Positions 24,622-35,400 of a DNA stretch of 64,000 bases are shown in pieces. Below the pieces are notes generated by a model, which saw nothing but the letters and a program-made list of their open reading frames with translations, was not told where the DNA came from and searched no databases. The position numbers were made by a program, and so were the translations under genes. The first letter of the stretch is position 1. Each line of letters begins with the position of its first letter. The DNA is taken from contig NC_088304.1 of NCBI RefSeq assembly GCF_032854445.1, forward strand, positions 6,149,704 through 6,213,703. Direction: 5' to 3'. Source of the stretch: Liolophura sinensis (Eukaryota > Mollusca > Polyplacophora > Chitonida > Chitonidae).

Positions 24622-24962
24622 GCGTGGCACTTAACGTCGTAGTTAGCAATTTTCCAGTCGTATGACGACGAGGAGTGATTAGGTGTATGTATACATATAC
24701 TGTGTCTTCTTGTGGAAAGGCAGATCCATGCCACCAAAGTGCTGCCGTCACTGAATTTCATGCCGAAGACACCAGATATGACAACCTACCGAGTTACACT
24801 ATACTGATACCGGGCCAACCAGTCCTGTTTCCTTATTCTAACCCATTAGTGCTGAGCACAAAAGCAGGCAGCAATAAGTACCATTTTTGAAGTCTTTGAT
24901 ATGACCCGACCTTTTATCCCGGGTCTCGAGGCGGACGCTCTAACCATTAGGCCACCGAAGCG
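24622..24962 (-). mobile_element. SINE family 2 copy
   Basis: The head at the right end reads, on the minus strand, CGCTTCGGTGGCCTAATGGT followed by TAGAGCGTCCGCCTCGAGAC: a tRNA-like 5' part with A-box TGGCCTAATGG. The body runs leftwards through GTCGTCATACGACTGG to ACGACGTTAAGTGCCACGC. Confidence 0.8.
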
Positions 24963-24983
24963 GTTCAATCTAGAAAACGAGAA

Positions 24984-25011
24984 TGTATATATATATATAT
25001 ATATATATATA
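24984..25011. repeat. (TA)n microsatellite
   Basis: About 14 TA steps, immediately upstream of the family-2 SINE head. Confidence 0.92.
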
Positions 25012-25086
25012 ATGAGACAACGGTTGAGACTGATTGTTCTCCCCTCGTCCAACATTGTTCGTCTTAATTAACAACACGACAATCCC

Positions 25087-25170
25087 TGCTTGGTGTTGTC
25101 GTGTGGTACAGACCAATTTGTGTTGTCGTGTGGTACAGACCGATTTGTGTTGTCCTGTGGTACAGACTGA
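25087..25170. repeat. Tandem repeat, 27-bp unit, three copies
   Basis: Three copies of GTGTTGTCGTGTGGTACAGA plus CCAATTT or CCGATTT. Confidence 0.88.
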
Positions 25171-25265
25171 GACGAAGTCTATTCCACAATACTGTCCATC
25201 CATACATTTTCACACCTTTCTTAAAATATTTACCCTTACACATTCGGAGCCATGATGGATCTAAC

Positions 25266-25500
25266 CTGTACAAAACAGCTGGGCCCTTCACCCGTAGAAA
25301 ACAGCTGGGCCTCTCACCTCTACAAAACAGATGGCCCTATCACCCGTAGAAAACAGCTGGGCCTATCACCCGTAGAAAACAGCTGGGCCTCTTACCTGTA
25401 CCAAACAGCTGGGCCTCTAACCCGTCCAAAACATCTGGTCCTCTAACCCGTTCAAAAATCTTTGCCTCCAAACCCGTACAAATTATCCTGGGCCTCTAAT
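25266..25500. repeat. Tandem repeat, 26-bp unit, about nine copies
   Basis: Copies of AAACAGCTGGGCCTCTCACC plus CGTAGA or a variant, diverging progressively to the right and stopping at the edge of the recombinase remnant. Confidence 0.9.
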
Positions 25501-25917
25501 CGTACATTTCCCCTGCAAAAAAGAGCTGCCAAATGGACCCCAAAGCCCGTCTGTCACAGAACAGCAAAAGCGTCGCATTTTTCGTCTTAAGAAACGAAGG
25601 AGGCGAGTGTAAGACAATAGCTTATTTTCTGGCCTGACTTTGTAGCTATTAACACGTGTACTTACATTCCTAAAAATATACTCATCGGAGTCTTCGTTAG
25701 TCTCTGCCAAAGCTAGGCACGTGGACAGATTGGTTACAGGACATAACTCAGTGCCTGTTTTAGCTATAAAAAACCAGTCTCCATCACGGAAAAAGTAAGT
25801 CTTTGAACGCTCTACAAAAATATCCGTATACATCTCATAGAAAACAACATCGCATCTGTGAATCATAAATAACTCCGACGAGGGAAAAAAATCCCCACAG
25901 CGTAAGCCATGACACAC
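25500..25917 (-). pseudogene. Remnant of a tyrosine-recombinase (Crypton/DIRS-type) gene
   Basis: A minus-strand open frame contains, in order, GLRCGDFF (box-I arginine context), VFYEMYTDIFVERSKTYFF, RDGDWFFIAKTGTELCPVTN, DSDEYIFRN and PENKLLSYTRLLRF. This order matches animal tyrosine recombinases carried by Crypton and DIRS-like elements, where the same motifs appear as EKSKT, REG/W, ISRTG, CPV, LFR and KPLSYTR. The part that should carry HSLR and the later catalytic residues is missing: after LRFLRRK the frame jumps to VTDGLWGPFGSS, a worn form of the VTDRxFxxHGxW region. No start codon or N-terminal half is present. Decayed transposon gene; family subtype not determined. Confidence 0.6.
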
Positions 25918-26269
25918 ATCGTGTCATTACTCTATTACTTTGCAAGTTCTTGCCGCACACTTCAGATAACTATTTTAAACATCTCGACATTAACTGACTC
26001 TTTTTTATTAGTCGACTTGTCGTACCTTCTTTTTGTTACCTTCTAACACCGTTCTAACCTCACTGTTCTCTGTTGGAGATTCTACCCCCAAAATCTCATG
26101 AACTTATCTAACGCTATAGAACGCATTCACATCGCTCGCGGGAGATTCAGATATCTGTCCATTTGCAATCAAACATATCACTCAAGATAGCGGCTTAATG
26201 GGAAGCCCAGCGGGAACTGAGTTATTTTCAGCCTATTTCTTCCAAGCCCAAAGAACCATTCTTATACTT

Positions 26270-26388
26270 CTTAGTTGATGATGTGGCCCTCGCACTGCTG
26301 AAAAAACTCGGGAATCAGATCTGCTACTTCCTTGAGGTGTTGTGGAGGTGTATGTACTTCAGGCGAAATCACGTGTTGTATGACATCT
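26270..26388 (-). CDS. Candidate orphan 3'-terminal exon, unknown protein
   Basis: On the minus strand an acceptor (TTCTTTCAG) precedes an open stretch of 39 codons starting DVIQHVISPEVHTPPQHLKE and ending PEFFQQCEGHIIN then TAA. The composition looks like real protein and the acceptor is good, but I found no upstream exon that clearly joins it, and I do not recognise the family. It lies about 350 bp from the recombinase remnant on the same strand, so it may belong to a dead element. Confidence 0.35.
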
Positions 26389-26399
26389 GAAAGAAGATA

Positions 26400-27585
26400 A
26401 ATATATCATTACGACACTGAAAAATTAACATTTACAGCCATGATATTAAAAAAAAGGCATCACGCTCATGCTCTCCAAACATCCCCCCATATACCAGGCG
26501 TATGTGCACATTTATCACTGGGTAATTACATCCAGTCGGTTACCTCGGAGATCATTAAACCATTTGGACATAGCATTGGCCAGAAGCTTGAAGACGGCTA
26601 GTTAGGCACAACTTGTGTCCCTCTATCCTTGCAGGCACCCAAGGGATAAGACAAAAAGGGGGCACAAACCAACTGATGCCTTTCTTCCAGTCTACCCTGA
26701 TTCTTCCAGTCTACCCTGAAAGCGTCTATGCTCTCAGACGAAGGGTTCTAGAATTGTGAATTAAATCTGACTAGCTTAGTGTTTTATTAACTTGCAAATC
26801 TGTGTATTGTTTATTTTACTCTGCTGTACACGCAGTCGTATCAGTGAAATATTCTTAAAACATCAATCAAATAACTAAATAATTAAATTATGTTGTACTT
26901 GTAAGCCTGGGAAAGCATTTAATATCACTATAACACTCTCTGCACAATGCAGTCGAAACAAGCATATGTATTGTTAAAATATATGACTTACTGTCCCCCT
27001 ACACAAGCATATATAATTGTCCAATGACTCACTCTGTGGTACATTGAATGTTCCCTGACTTGTGCAGTCTAGGTGTCTGGAGCATGTCATTTTAGTATGT
27101 TTACCTGTGTGGGAGAGACAACAAGGCTCTCAGATTCTGCAGAACTCTCAAACTTTAGAACAACTGCACGGAGGTCCACTCTTCAGGTATTGTTTATCTT
27201 TAGTTTTATACTCCTTTATTAGCGTCTGACAAAGTTGACCCAAAAATAGTCCTGTTCCAGAACTATATGCGGAATTTTGTGCAAATCCAATATAGAATGT
27301 ATTTAATCCATTTCAGAATCTGCTCATTTACAATTTTAAGCCATGTGAGATTTATCGGCATGTTTTAGATATGAAAACTTTGGAATGTTCCATTATGGAG
27401 CTAGGGGTTTAGGGTTATTGGTTTGTTTCCATTTTATATAAATGTGTCTAGTTTGCGTGTGTGGCTAATGCCTAAATTATAGTTATCAAAATGAGAGAAA
27501 AAATCTTGTTCTGTAAATGTGTTGATTTACGACGGCTTTGGTTGATGGTATTTTATGAGCAATCATTATATTTATACTGTATCCA
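26400..27585. other. Intergenic, nothing recognised
   Basis: AT-rich sequence with a weak SINE-tail echo near 26840-26880 (TGAAATATTCTTAAAACATC). No gene, promoter or clear repeat. Confidence 0.5.
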
Positions 27586-27598
27586 CACATGTATTGTA

Positions 27599-27831
27599 TT
27601 TATTTATTTATTTTATTGGTGTTTTACGCCATACTCAAGAATATTTCACTTATACGACGGCGGCCAGCATTATGGTGGGAGGAAACCGGGCAGAGCCCGG
27701 AGGAAACCCACGACCATCCGCAGGTTGCTGGCAGACCTTCCCACTTACGGCCGGAGAGGAAGCCAGCATGAGCTGGACTTGAACTCACAGCGACCGTGAG
27801 AGGCTTCTGGGTCATTACGCTGCGCTAGCGC
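27599..27831 (-). mobile_element. SINE family 1, nearly full-length, with target-site duplication
   Basis: Tail, body and B-box are intact, but it stops in the head at GCGCTAGCGC, so the A-box end is missing. It is flanked by the 13-bp direct repeat CACATGTATTGTA (27586-27598 and 27832-27844). The part near the B-box has also lost about 10 bp (CGACCGTGAGAGG). Confidence 0.92.
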
Positions 27832-28550
27832 CACATGTATTGTATATAAGAGTGAAATAATTAGCATTCTGTGCATTGCTTAATTGTTTAATTAGGATGT
27901 TAACTTTACAGCGGTGATCAATACATTCCTATATTCTTAAGCTTCAATTACTCAGACAATTTTACATGATGCACTGAAATTCTCTGATTACTGTGTGATG
28001 TAGTATTTTGGTGTGATTCGTAGAGTGACAAGTTTGTTCATATTTTTATTGCGTATCAGAAACCGTGAAACTGTGTTCAATCAAAGTGTATGTAGTTGTA
28101 CTTTAAAGTGAACATGAGATTTACCAAATAGCTGGTTTTATTGTGATATTTATAATATTTAAAAATAATTGTTTATTGATCCATGATATTTAATCCATTT
28201 AATGTGATGCAAATGTTTGTATATTGGGTGTAATTGTCAATACAAATTCTTAATGCGTCTGTTTCTGTATATTTTTCAGAACGCTGTGTTTTATCTAATG
28301 AAGATAATACACTTTTAAAGAACTCCCCGTGACCGAGTTGTGTAATCCGTCGGTGGAATTATACCACTCCCCCTTGGCCAACCCATGCAAAGCCCAAGAA
28401 CTGAGTGTGAGATGTGTTGGTGCGCTGAACGTATATCCAATGTAACTAGCCAGTCAATGGGCTCAACATTATTCAGTGCAGTTCTCCAATCTTCATATTT
28501 GACTGATTACCTGACTACATGTCTATTTACCAACCTCAGACCGATGTAGG

Positions 28551-29178
28551 CTCAGTTACATGGATGACGACTTCTTTAAGATTTTATTTAGCATCCCTAA
28601 AATAGACTAATCCCCAACGCCTGATATCACACCCTGGCTCTACGCAGTTTACAGAGGACAAGTTTTGCCAGTACTTCGGTCGGTACCACAGGCGAGAGTG
28701 AAACCAGTTTTCTACCCAGGCACATTTATCACACCATATTCCCCTGGAAACACGAGCTTCCAAGCTGACCCCAACGCCCGTCTGTCACAGAACAGCACAT
28801 ACTCCGCGTGCCGAGTAGTGGACACCAGTAGTGCCTTCCCACACCCGCCTCACCGAGACAATGACCCCAACCGGAGAAAGAAATTTATTTTTAATTCCTC
28901 CCTGTCAAACAAATGAAATTATATTTTGTCTTTTCTGACATCACTTCCTGCCTGATCACCTTGATCCCAGTGGCCTCGGAGTTGTTCAAGATTTCCGTAC
29001 AAAACTTTATTGTAGCGACGCATGCGCCGTAGAGAGCATGCTCAGTTATATGGATGACGACTTCTTTTTGAAAAAACTGGGTAAGCAACCACACAGAAAC
29101 ACGATTTTCTGCAATTAAAGAATTTGTCATTAATACGTAGTCCACAGTCATGCTCTGGGCCTCATGTTTGTGCCGCAA
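28551..29178 (-). other. Degenerate duplicated sequence related to the recombinase remnant
   Basis: The segment 28739-28797 matches 25508-25566 (both contain CCGTCTGTCACAGAACAGCA). A second short block is repeated at 28551-28577 and 29041-29067 (27 bp, one mismatch, TGGATGACGACTTCTTT). A minus-strand open frame at 28891-29178 contains HITEHALYGACVATIKFC, which could be an eroded recombinase core-binding region, but that is a weak resemblance. Confidence 0.35.
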
Positions 29179-29689
29179 GAAGAGTTCATTTTTACAATGA
29201 CGTCACAGCTGATGACGTCCTTAATAATGAGTGTTGAGACAAAATGTCCATGTTCCTAATGTCACTAGATTATGGTAAAGAGCTTTGTGAAGAATTGCAC
29301 ACTCTAAAGAAGGAAAGAGTTATGTCCCTTGGGGAAGGCAGAAAGGAGAAACCATTGCATCGCGCATGGGCGTCGGGTCCAAGCTGTAGTAAACATTGTC
29401 CTCAGGCAGTATATAAATAAGTTATTAGTTTGTCCACAAAACATCTCTGTAAAGGCAACAGTGAACAGTAGACTATATACGGAGTGACATTTGGCGGGAT
29501 ATTTTCCCGAATACATGTAGACTGTGAGCATTTTACCATGTCAAATGTCATGGCGTGACTGGGTGGTAACTGCATCTGGGCCTACCCAACAGCGTGACCG
29601 CTCGCAGTGACGTGGAGAGTTCAGCTTAATTTCATAGTCCCATTGGCCCTTGACCAATCAGGTCGCATGCTGGAATCCAGATTTCGCTG

Positions 29690-30045
29690 TTTCGGCTGGG
29701 TTTAAGCCAAGCGGTTTGTCGAAGTCTAGCGAAGTCGGAGACCCTGGATCAAACCCTTAAAAAATGGTACTTGTTGCTGCTTCTTGTGGCGCTCAGCACT
29801 GAGAAGTTAGAGCATGGAAACAGGACTGGCTGGACCGGTGTCAGTATAATGTGACTGAGTGCGGTGTCATGCCTGGTATCTTCGGCATGATACTTCAGTG
29901 TCGGCAGTACTTTGGCGGCTTGGTCATGCCCTGCCATAAGAAGAGGGCCTATGTACACATATCTAATGACTGCTCGTCGTCATCTGACTGAAAATTGTTA
30001 AGTACGACGTTAAACACCAAGCATTTATTCATTCATTCATTCCAA
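29690..30045 (+). mobile_element. SINE family 2 copy
   Basis: Head region GCGGTTTGTCGAAGTCTAGC with B-box GGATCAAACCC, body with TTCTTGTGGCGCTCAGCACT and CTTCGGCATGATACTTCAGT, and the 3' end AAGTACGACGTTAAACACCA followed by (ATTC)n. Confidence 0.8.
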
Positions 30046-30199
30046 CCCAACGTAAAACGTCAATCAATCCATCACTCTAGCAATCACCCAAAATGGGTTT
30101 CACTCCTCATTCGTGCAACAGATGTTCGTATTATTGTTTAGCTCATTTCAATACTGCGGCGTCTCTTTACTAACAAAAAACAAACAAACAAACAAAAAT

Positions 30200-30370
30200 T
30201 TATTTTGTTAATTTTTTTTTTTTTTATTTGATTTCTGCTTAATATTATCTCGATATTCTGGAATTTTCACTTAGACGATGTCTGTTAGTTTTATACAGGG
30301 AGGAAACTAGAGTGCCCATGACAACCCGCCCTGGGCAAGTCAATGACGAACTTTGCCCCCTGTGATGTAT
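30200..30370 (-). mobile_element. Diverged V-SINE-like fragment
   Basis: AATTTTCACTTAGACGATGT parallels the family 1 end; the body AACTAGAGTGCCCATGACAA is shared, inverted, with about 47695-47740. Head not found. Confidence 0.4.
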
Positions 30371-30495
30371 AGATATACACATCACATTGGTGGAAAACAG
30401 GTGGTCATCAATGAACGTCAAAGTAGGCGTAACTGGTCACTCGAGCTTCGTCTATCGCTTATTGTCACCAAGCAGTGAGAGCTTCTTCGTGTTGG

Positions 30496-30665
30496 TTTAT
30501 TTATTTGATTATTGTTTTACGCCGTACTCAAGAATATTTCACTTTTACGACGGCGGCCAGCATAACTGTGGAAAGAAACCGGACAGATGCCACGAGAAAC
30601 CCACGACCATCCGCAAGCTGCTGCAGACCTTCCCACGTACGGCAGGAGAAGAAGCTAGGATGTCC
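30496..30665 (-). mobile_element. SINE family 1, 5'-truncated copy
   Basis: TTTATTTGATTATTGTTTTA tail, CACTTTTACGACGGCGGCCA, and GAAACCCACGACCATCCGCA body. It stops before the tRNA-like head. Confidence 0.85.
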
Positions 30666-31059
30666 TCGTGTTCCTATACGTTTGTGGTTACCGCAGTTCC
30701 GGAAGTAGGCGTATACTTGCCATCTTGCAAATATTGTTTCATTCAATGAAGATCAGCAAAGCATCAAACGGGCAACTTAGAGCAACTCACTCTAAACTTA
30801 GTGTTACAAACCGCTGGGTTCTGCATGCTTTCTTCCTGGTACTAAACTGGGGGTGGGGTAGAGGGTGGTGGGAAAAATCGTGGTCTAACAGTAACTTTGG
30901 TTGGCCTTCAAATCGCTTGGGCACACGAGGTGTGAGTTCAAAACTGGCTTTGGACGGGGAATTTGTAGACTTACCCACTCTCACTGTTCGTGGGACACTG
31001 GTGACAATAAGCGGTCGACTATGCGCGTGTGGCCATCGGAGCAGTCTAACCCTCTTTCG

Positions 31060-32175
31060 ATGAAGACGACACGTCTTATTCCACCAATATGGGGTGCATA
31101 TCTGTACGTTACATGTAGGAAAGTTCGTCCGTAATTTGCCAAAAAAGTGAAATCAGTAAACCTAACTGTTTTGTTCACTATTGTACATACTGTACATGTC
31201 TTCTTCATTGATCACCAAAATCTCTTGCATGTTGGGTGATACCACTGATTTTTGCACAGGCATAGCACTCCTGTATGTATACCTTGATTGTAGTCTACCC
31301 ACTTACAGTTGCTGCTTTACCTGATGACGGGAAAAGTGTCCTCCGAAACCTGGTAATATAGGATAATATTGTACAAAGTGTTTTTTTATCGCTAGTTCTT
31401 CTCACTAGTTCGTGAATCTCTCCATAGCCGCATTAACTTGCCAAAGATGGGTGGTTCCCCCTTATACTGATCGCAATTCTGTCAGTGGAACATTCTATGG
31501 CGTTAGACAAGGATCAGATCAAGTCTTGTAACAGCTGTTTCCTTACCCGGATATTCTTGTAAAACTTATCGTGTGTGCAGTTCTTTTTCCGAAGACAGGC
31601 TAACATAGTCGGAGGGACTAAGAAAATGCACTCGGTGTCAAATACTCATCTGACGAGAACACATTTCTGAAATAAGTAATATATTACCGAAACCACCTTG
31701 ACTTATATCTGTATGTCTAGATCAGATTCTTGAATTGTAAGGTATAGTTAGAGACACCATACTCATAATGCTAGACCCTAGTAATCTGGACCGACCTTGT
31801 GGGCCTTGAGCCCGTCTCTACGTCTGTTTCTCGGTTCGTCAAATTTTTAACTTTCTAAATTCAATTTTAATTCAGTCCATAAAGCTCACCTAAGAATTTA
31901 AAAAAAATGTTGAGTGGATTTTATTTATATAGTCAAAAGCATCTTAAAATAAGTAAAGATAGTTTTGTACACAGTTTTTAGTTTTCCGAAAAAAAAATCT
32001 TACTTAATCTTTGTTTTCAATCACCTTATTTGCAAAACGATGCTCGATGAGGCCTTTCGTATCTCACGATACGAATATCTCCAACAAAACCATTCTATTC
32101 TCGATCTTCCTCTCTAGGCAATCAACAACACGCAATGATAAAATTCAGAAGTCATTTTGGTAAACGTTATCAATG
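31060..32175. other. Intergenic, downstream of gene B
   Basis: No coding exon or repeat recognised. Convergent flank between genes A and B. Confidence 0.5.
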
Positions 32176-32177
32176 CG

Positions 32178-32183
32178 TTTATT
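32178..32183 (-). terminator. Possible polyadenylation signal of gene B
   Basis: AATAAA on the minus strand, about 275 bp downstream of the stop codon of gene B. Confidence 0.4.
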
Positions 32184-32456
32184 AAATAATTCATGTATCG
32201 TTAATGGCCTGTGGAAAATTCTTGGACAGACACAGGTACACTTATGCCAATAATGCAGACGGGCAAATACATGTACAAAACACATTCCCAGACAGTTTCT
32301 CTTATGATGCTCTAGGAAACGTTTTCATTTTAATTGTAAATATACGTCATACATCATATAAATATATTAGACTATAGTTCATATAAATTATATTTGGAAT
32401 CAGCGCACTGTTAAGCCGGAAATCTTCCTCTTTACATCAGCAGAAACCTCATCTTC

Positions 32457-35400
32457 TTAACAGTTGGGGTTCTTGGTAGTCGGTGCCGGGGTGGGTTTGG
32501 GGGTGGGTTTCGGAGTCGACTCTGCATAAGTTCAAAACACTTAATTAGACCACCGGCAGATCGTATGACGTGACCTGTCGATGTATTCTCACAAGTTTTA
32601 AAACAGATTTGTAAATGTTTAGTTATTTATTTAAACATAACACTGTTGCCCTGCATTTTGCCTTTCTACAAATGTTGTTGCCCATGTTCCGTTATAGTAA
32701 CTAGAAAGGTGCAACTCCTAACCAAACGGTAAACGTCACATGGAGTTAGCAGAAACCAGTGGCGTCACGCACTTGGCGGTTATGCAGCTGGCTTATTGTT
32801 CATTGGCGGGCATTAGTAACGCACGTCAACGAAAACAAAACATAAATACACGCGCTGAAGGTAGAGTTTTGAAGTGGATAACATAATAATGCTTCAGTTT
32901 TCATCGTCTGTTTAACATGGAAAAATGTTCGAAAACACTCAGCAACCAACCACCATCTAAAAAACCCATATGTGTGATTTTACACCAATTTATTTTATTT
33001 ATATATAAATAAAATATATATATATATCTTCCCAAATTTGCCAGCATTTTATCGGTAAATTTACAGCATATTTCTATGGTGTGGGTCAAACAACTTACCT
33101 GGCTTTTCGCAGAGCTTGTGGACGAACTCTGAGTAATAGGAGGCCAGTTCTGCAGGGCTCTTAACGTGAATGACGTGCTTGGGGGAGCTAGCAATACTGT
33201 TGAGCAGTTTGGAGTCCGTACTGCCGATCCCAATGGCGTAGAGTTCGATATTGTTCATCTTAGCCTTCTCCGCTTCCACAAGGAGTCCCTTGGGGTCTCG
33301 TATTTTGGCGGGAACAACAACAACGCCCACGCGCCGCGCGTCCTTCCGGCCGCCGTTCTTCTCTAAGAAAGCCTGTGACCAGAGTTCCTTGACAAGAGGT
33401 CTGATTTCTGCTTGAGCCAGCCTGTCCAGGTAATTACCGATGGCAGCCTGGAGGAATAAAAAATATGTCAGATGACAAAGTTACATGTTGGTGTGTCTCA
33501 CAGAAGTTTAAGGGAAGGGTATACACCAAAAATAAAAAAGAGATAAAGCCTGCTGTACCAGTCATAATTAGATAGCTTCTCTTTGGCATCTAGTCTTAAA
33601 CATTCCCTTGGTCCTGTGCAAACATTACCCTTCATTGGTGCGGCACAAATGCAGCACAGACTCAAAAGTTCTACCAGTTTTAAAGGTATAAATAGCTTGT
33701 GGCGTGTACACGTCTATGTATCTTAGCTATTTAATGAAAAGTTATTATTTGGCGTCGACTTTTATAAACCTGACGTCAAGTCAGGACATTGAGCAAGTCA
33801 TTAGACTGATGTCAAAGCGTTTTGGATTTGAGCGCCAGGTGGATACCGTACAGTAAGGGTATACTTTCGCTAAGGCGAAAAGGTTTCAACACTGGATTAA
33901 CATTTGAAATCAGAGCTTATCATTACTGATTGGGAAGGGTTGTTTGCAAATACAGTTGTTGCTAAGTGGAATACCTACACACCCACTAATTTAGTCAAAA
34001 TTACATTCCTTCACTATACACAATACACAAATAGCCTGCACTGAAAACTGAACACAGATTATCTTGAAATGAAATTAGACCCCCACTCAAATTTGTACCG
34101 GCGAATATTACCGCTCTTATATATACGCAGAATACCTCTTTCCTCTATACGTGTAAAAGTCGAACTACTGGACTAATGCAGCCGTGGGTCAAGATCTGTG
34201 AGTTTTGGACCACACTGATTTGACAACATTTACATCAGCGAGTAAGTGAGTGAGTGAGTGAGTGTTTGGGGTTTAACGTGGTACTTAACAATTTTTCAGT
34301 CATATGACGACGAAGGAATCCTTAGAGTGCGTGTAATGTGCCTCGTTGTTGCAGGGCGGATTTCCATCGCTCTTTTATCTAGTGCTGCTTCACTGAGACG
34401 ACTTACCGAAGGCAAGTAAGCCGACCCGCCCGAGCCATTATACTGATACGGGTCAACCAATCGTTGCACTATCCCCTTCATGCTGAACCCCAAACGAGAA
34501 AGTTAAACTTCCCCTTTTAAGGTCTTAGGTTTGACTCGACCCAGGACTGACCCTGGATCTACGGCTCCATATTGAAGCTGAATTCAGCACAATATTTCAA
34601 AAACGTCTACCTTGTCAATAAATTCGCCAAGAGCAAACCCTCTGTAGTTAACACATTCGCCGGTAAGAAGACCAACACGAAGGCCTTCGTATAGAGAAAT
34701 GCCTTGTTCTCTGACCACGCCAATCATGAAGTCGAACACGGCTCGGACGTCAACAATGTCCATGCGCGAGGAATCCATGGTGACGATGACGTCAGGGTTA
34801 ATGTCACCGCATGCTAGAAAAATAAACAATTCACATTAAAAGCGCATGTAAAACGATGTACTTCAAGCACTATGGGACACGATTTGAAGCTAAATCAATC
34901 TTTAATAATATATAAATTAAATAAACTAAATCAATGTTTTTTCTGACAAAACTGAATTAATGACAAAACAAAGATTTTAGCATGTGACAAGAATAACCGG
35001 TTATGTGTTTTATTTTTGTAGCACTACTTCGTTTCGATAATTCACTCCTGTATGTCTCTTGTATATTTCTTTTCAACTTATGGGGAGTAGAGTACTGAAC
35101 ACAACTTACGCTGAATATTTGGCTCTGTGGTCGGCACTGCAATGAAGAGAAACAACAATATAAGGTTTAAATGGATGAACTCAAGTACAAAAGTATGAAC
35201 AAAATGGTCTCCGCTTATAGTGAATGTTTGTCCAAATGTGGAGGGTGTTTTTTATTTGGGCAATTAATGAAAAGTTAAACCCTTCTTACATTCGCTACCG
35301 CAAATAGATCTATTTACTTCTTAAACAATGGAAAGGTGGAATAGCAGTATTCGCAGATGTTTGTTCTAAAACGCCCTCCACGTGAAAACTCAAAAAAGAG

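Noticed and set aside
30668-31063. 131-codon plus frame
   Set aside because: Lies over a dispersed repeat related to 24.14-24.35 kb; no splice context or known domain.
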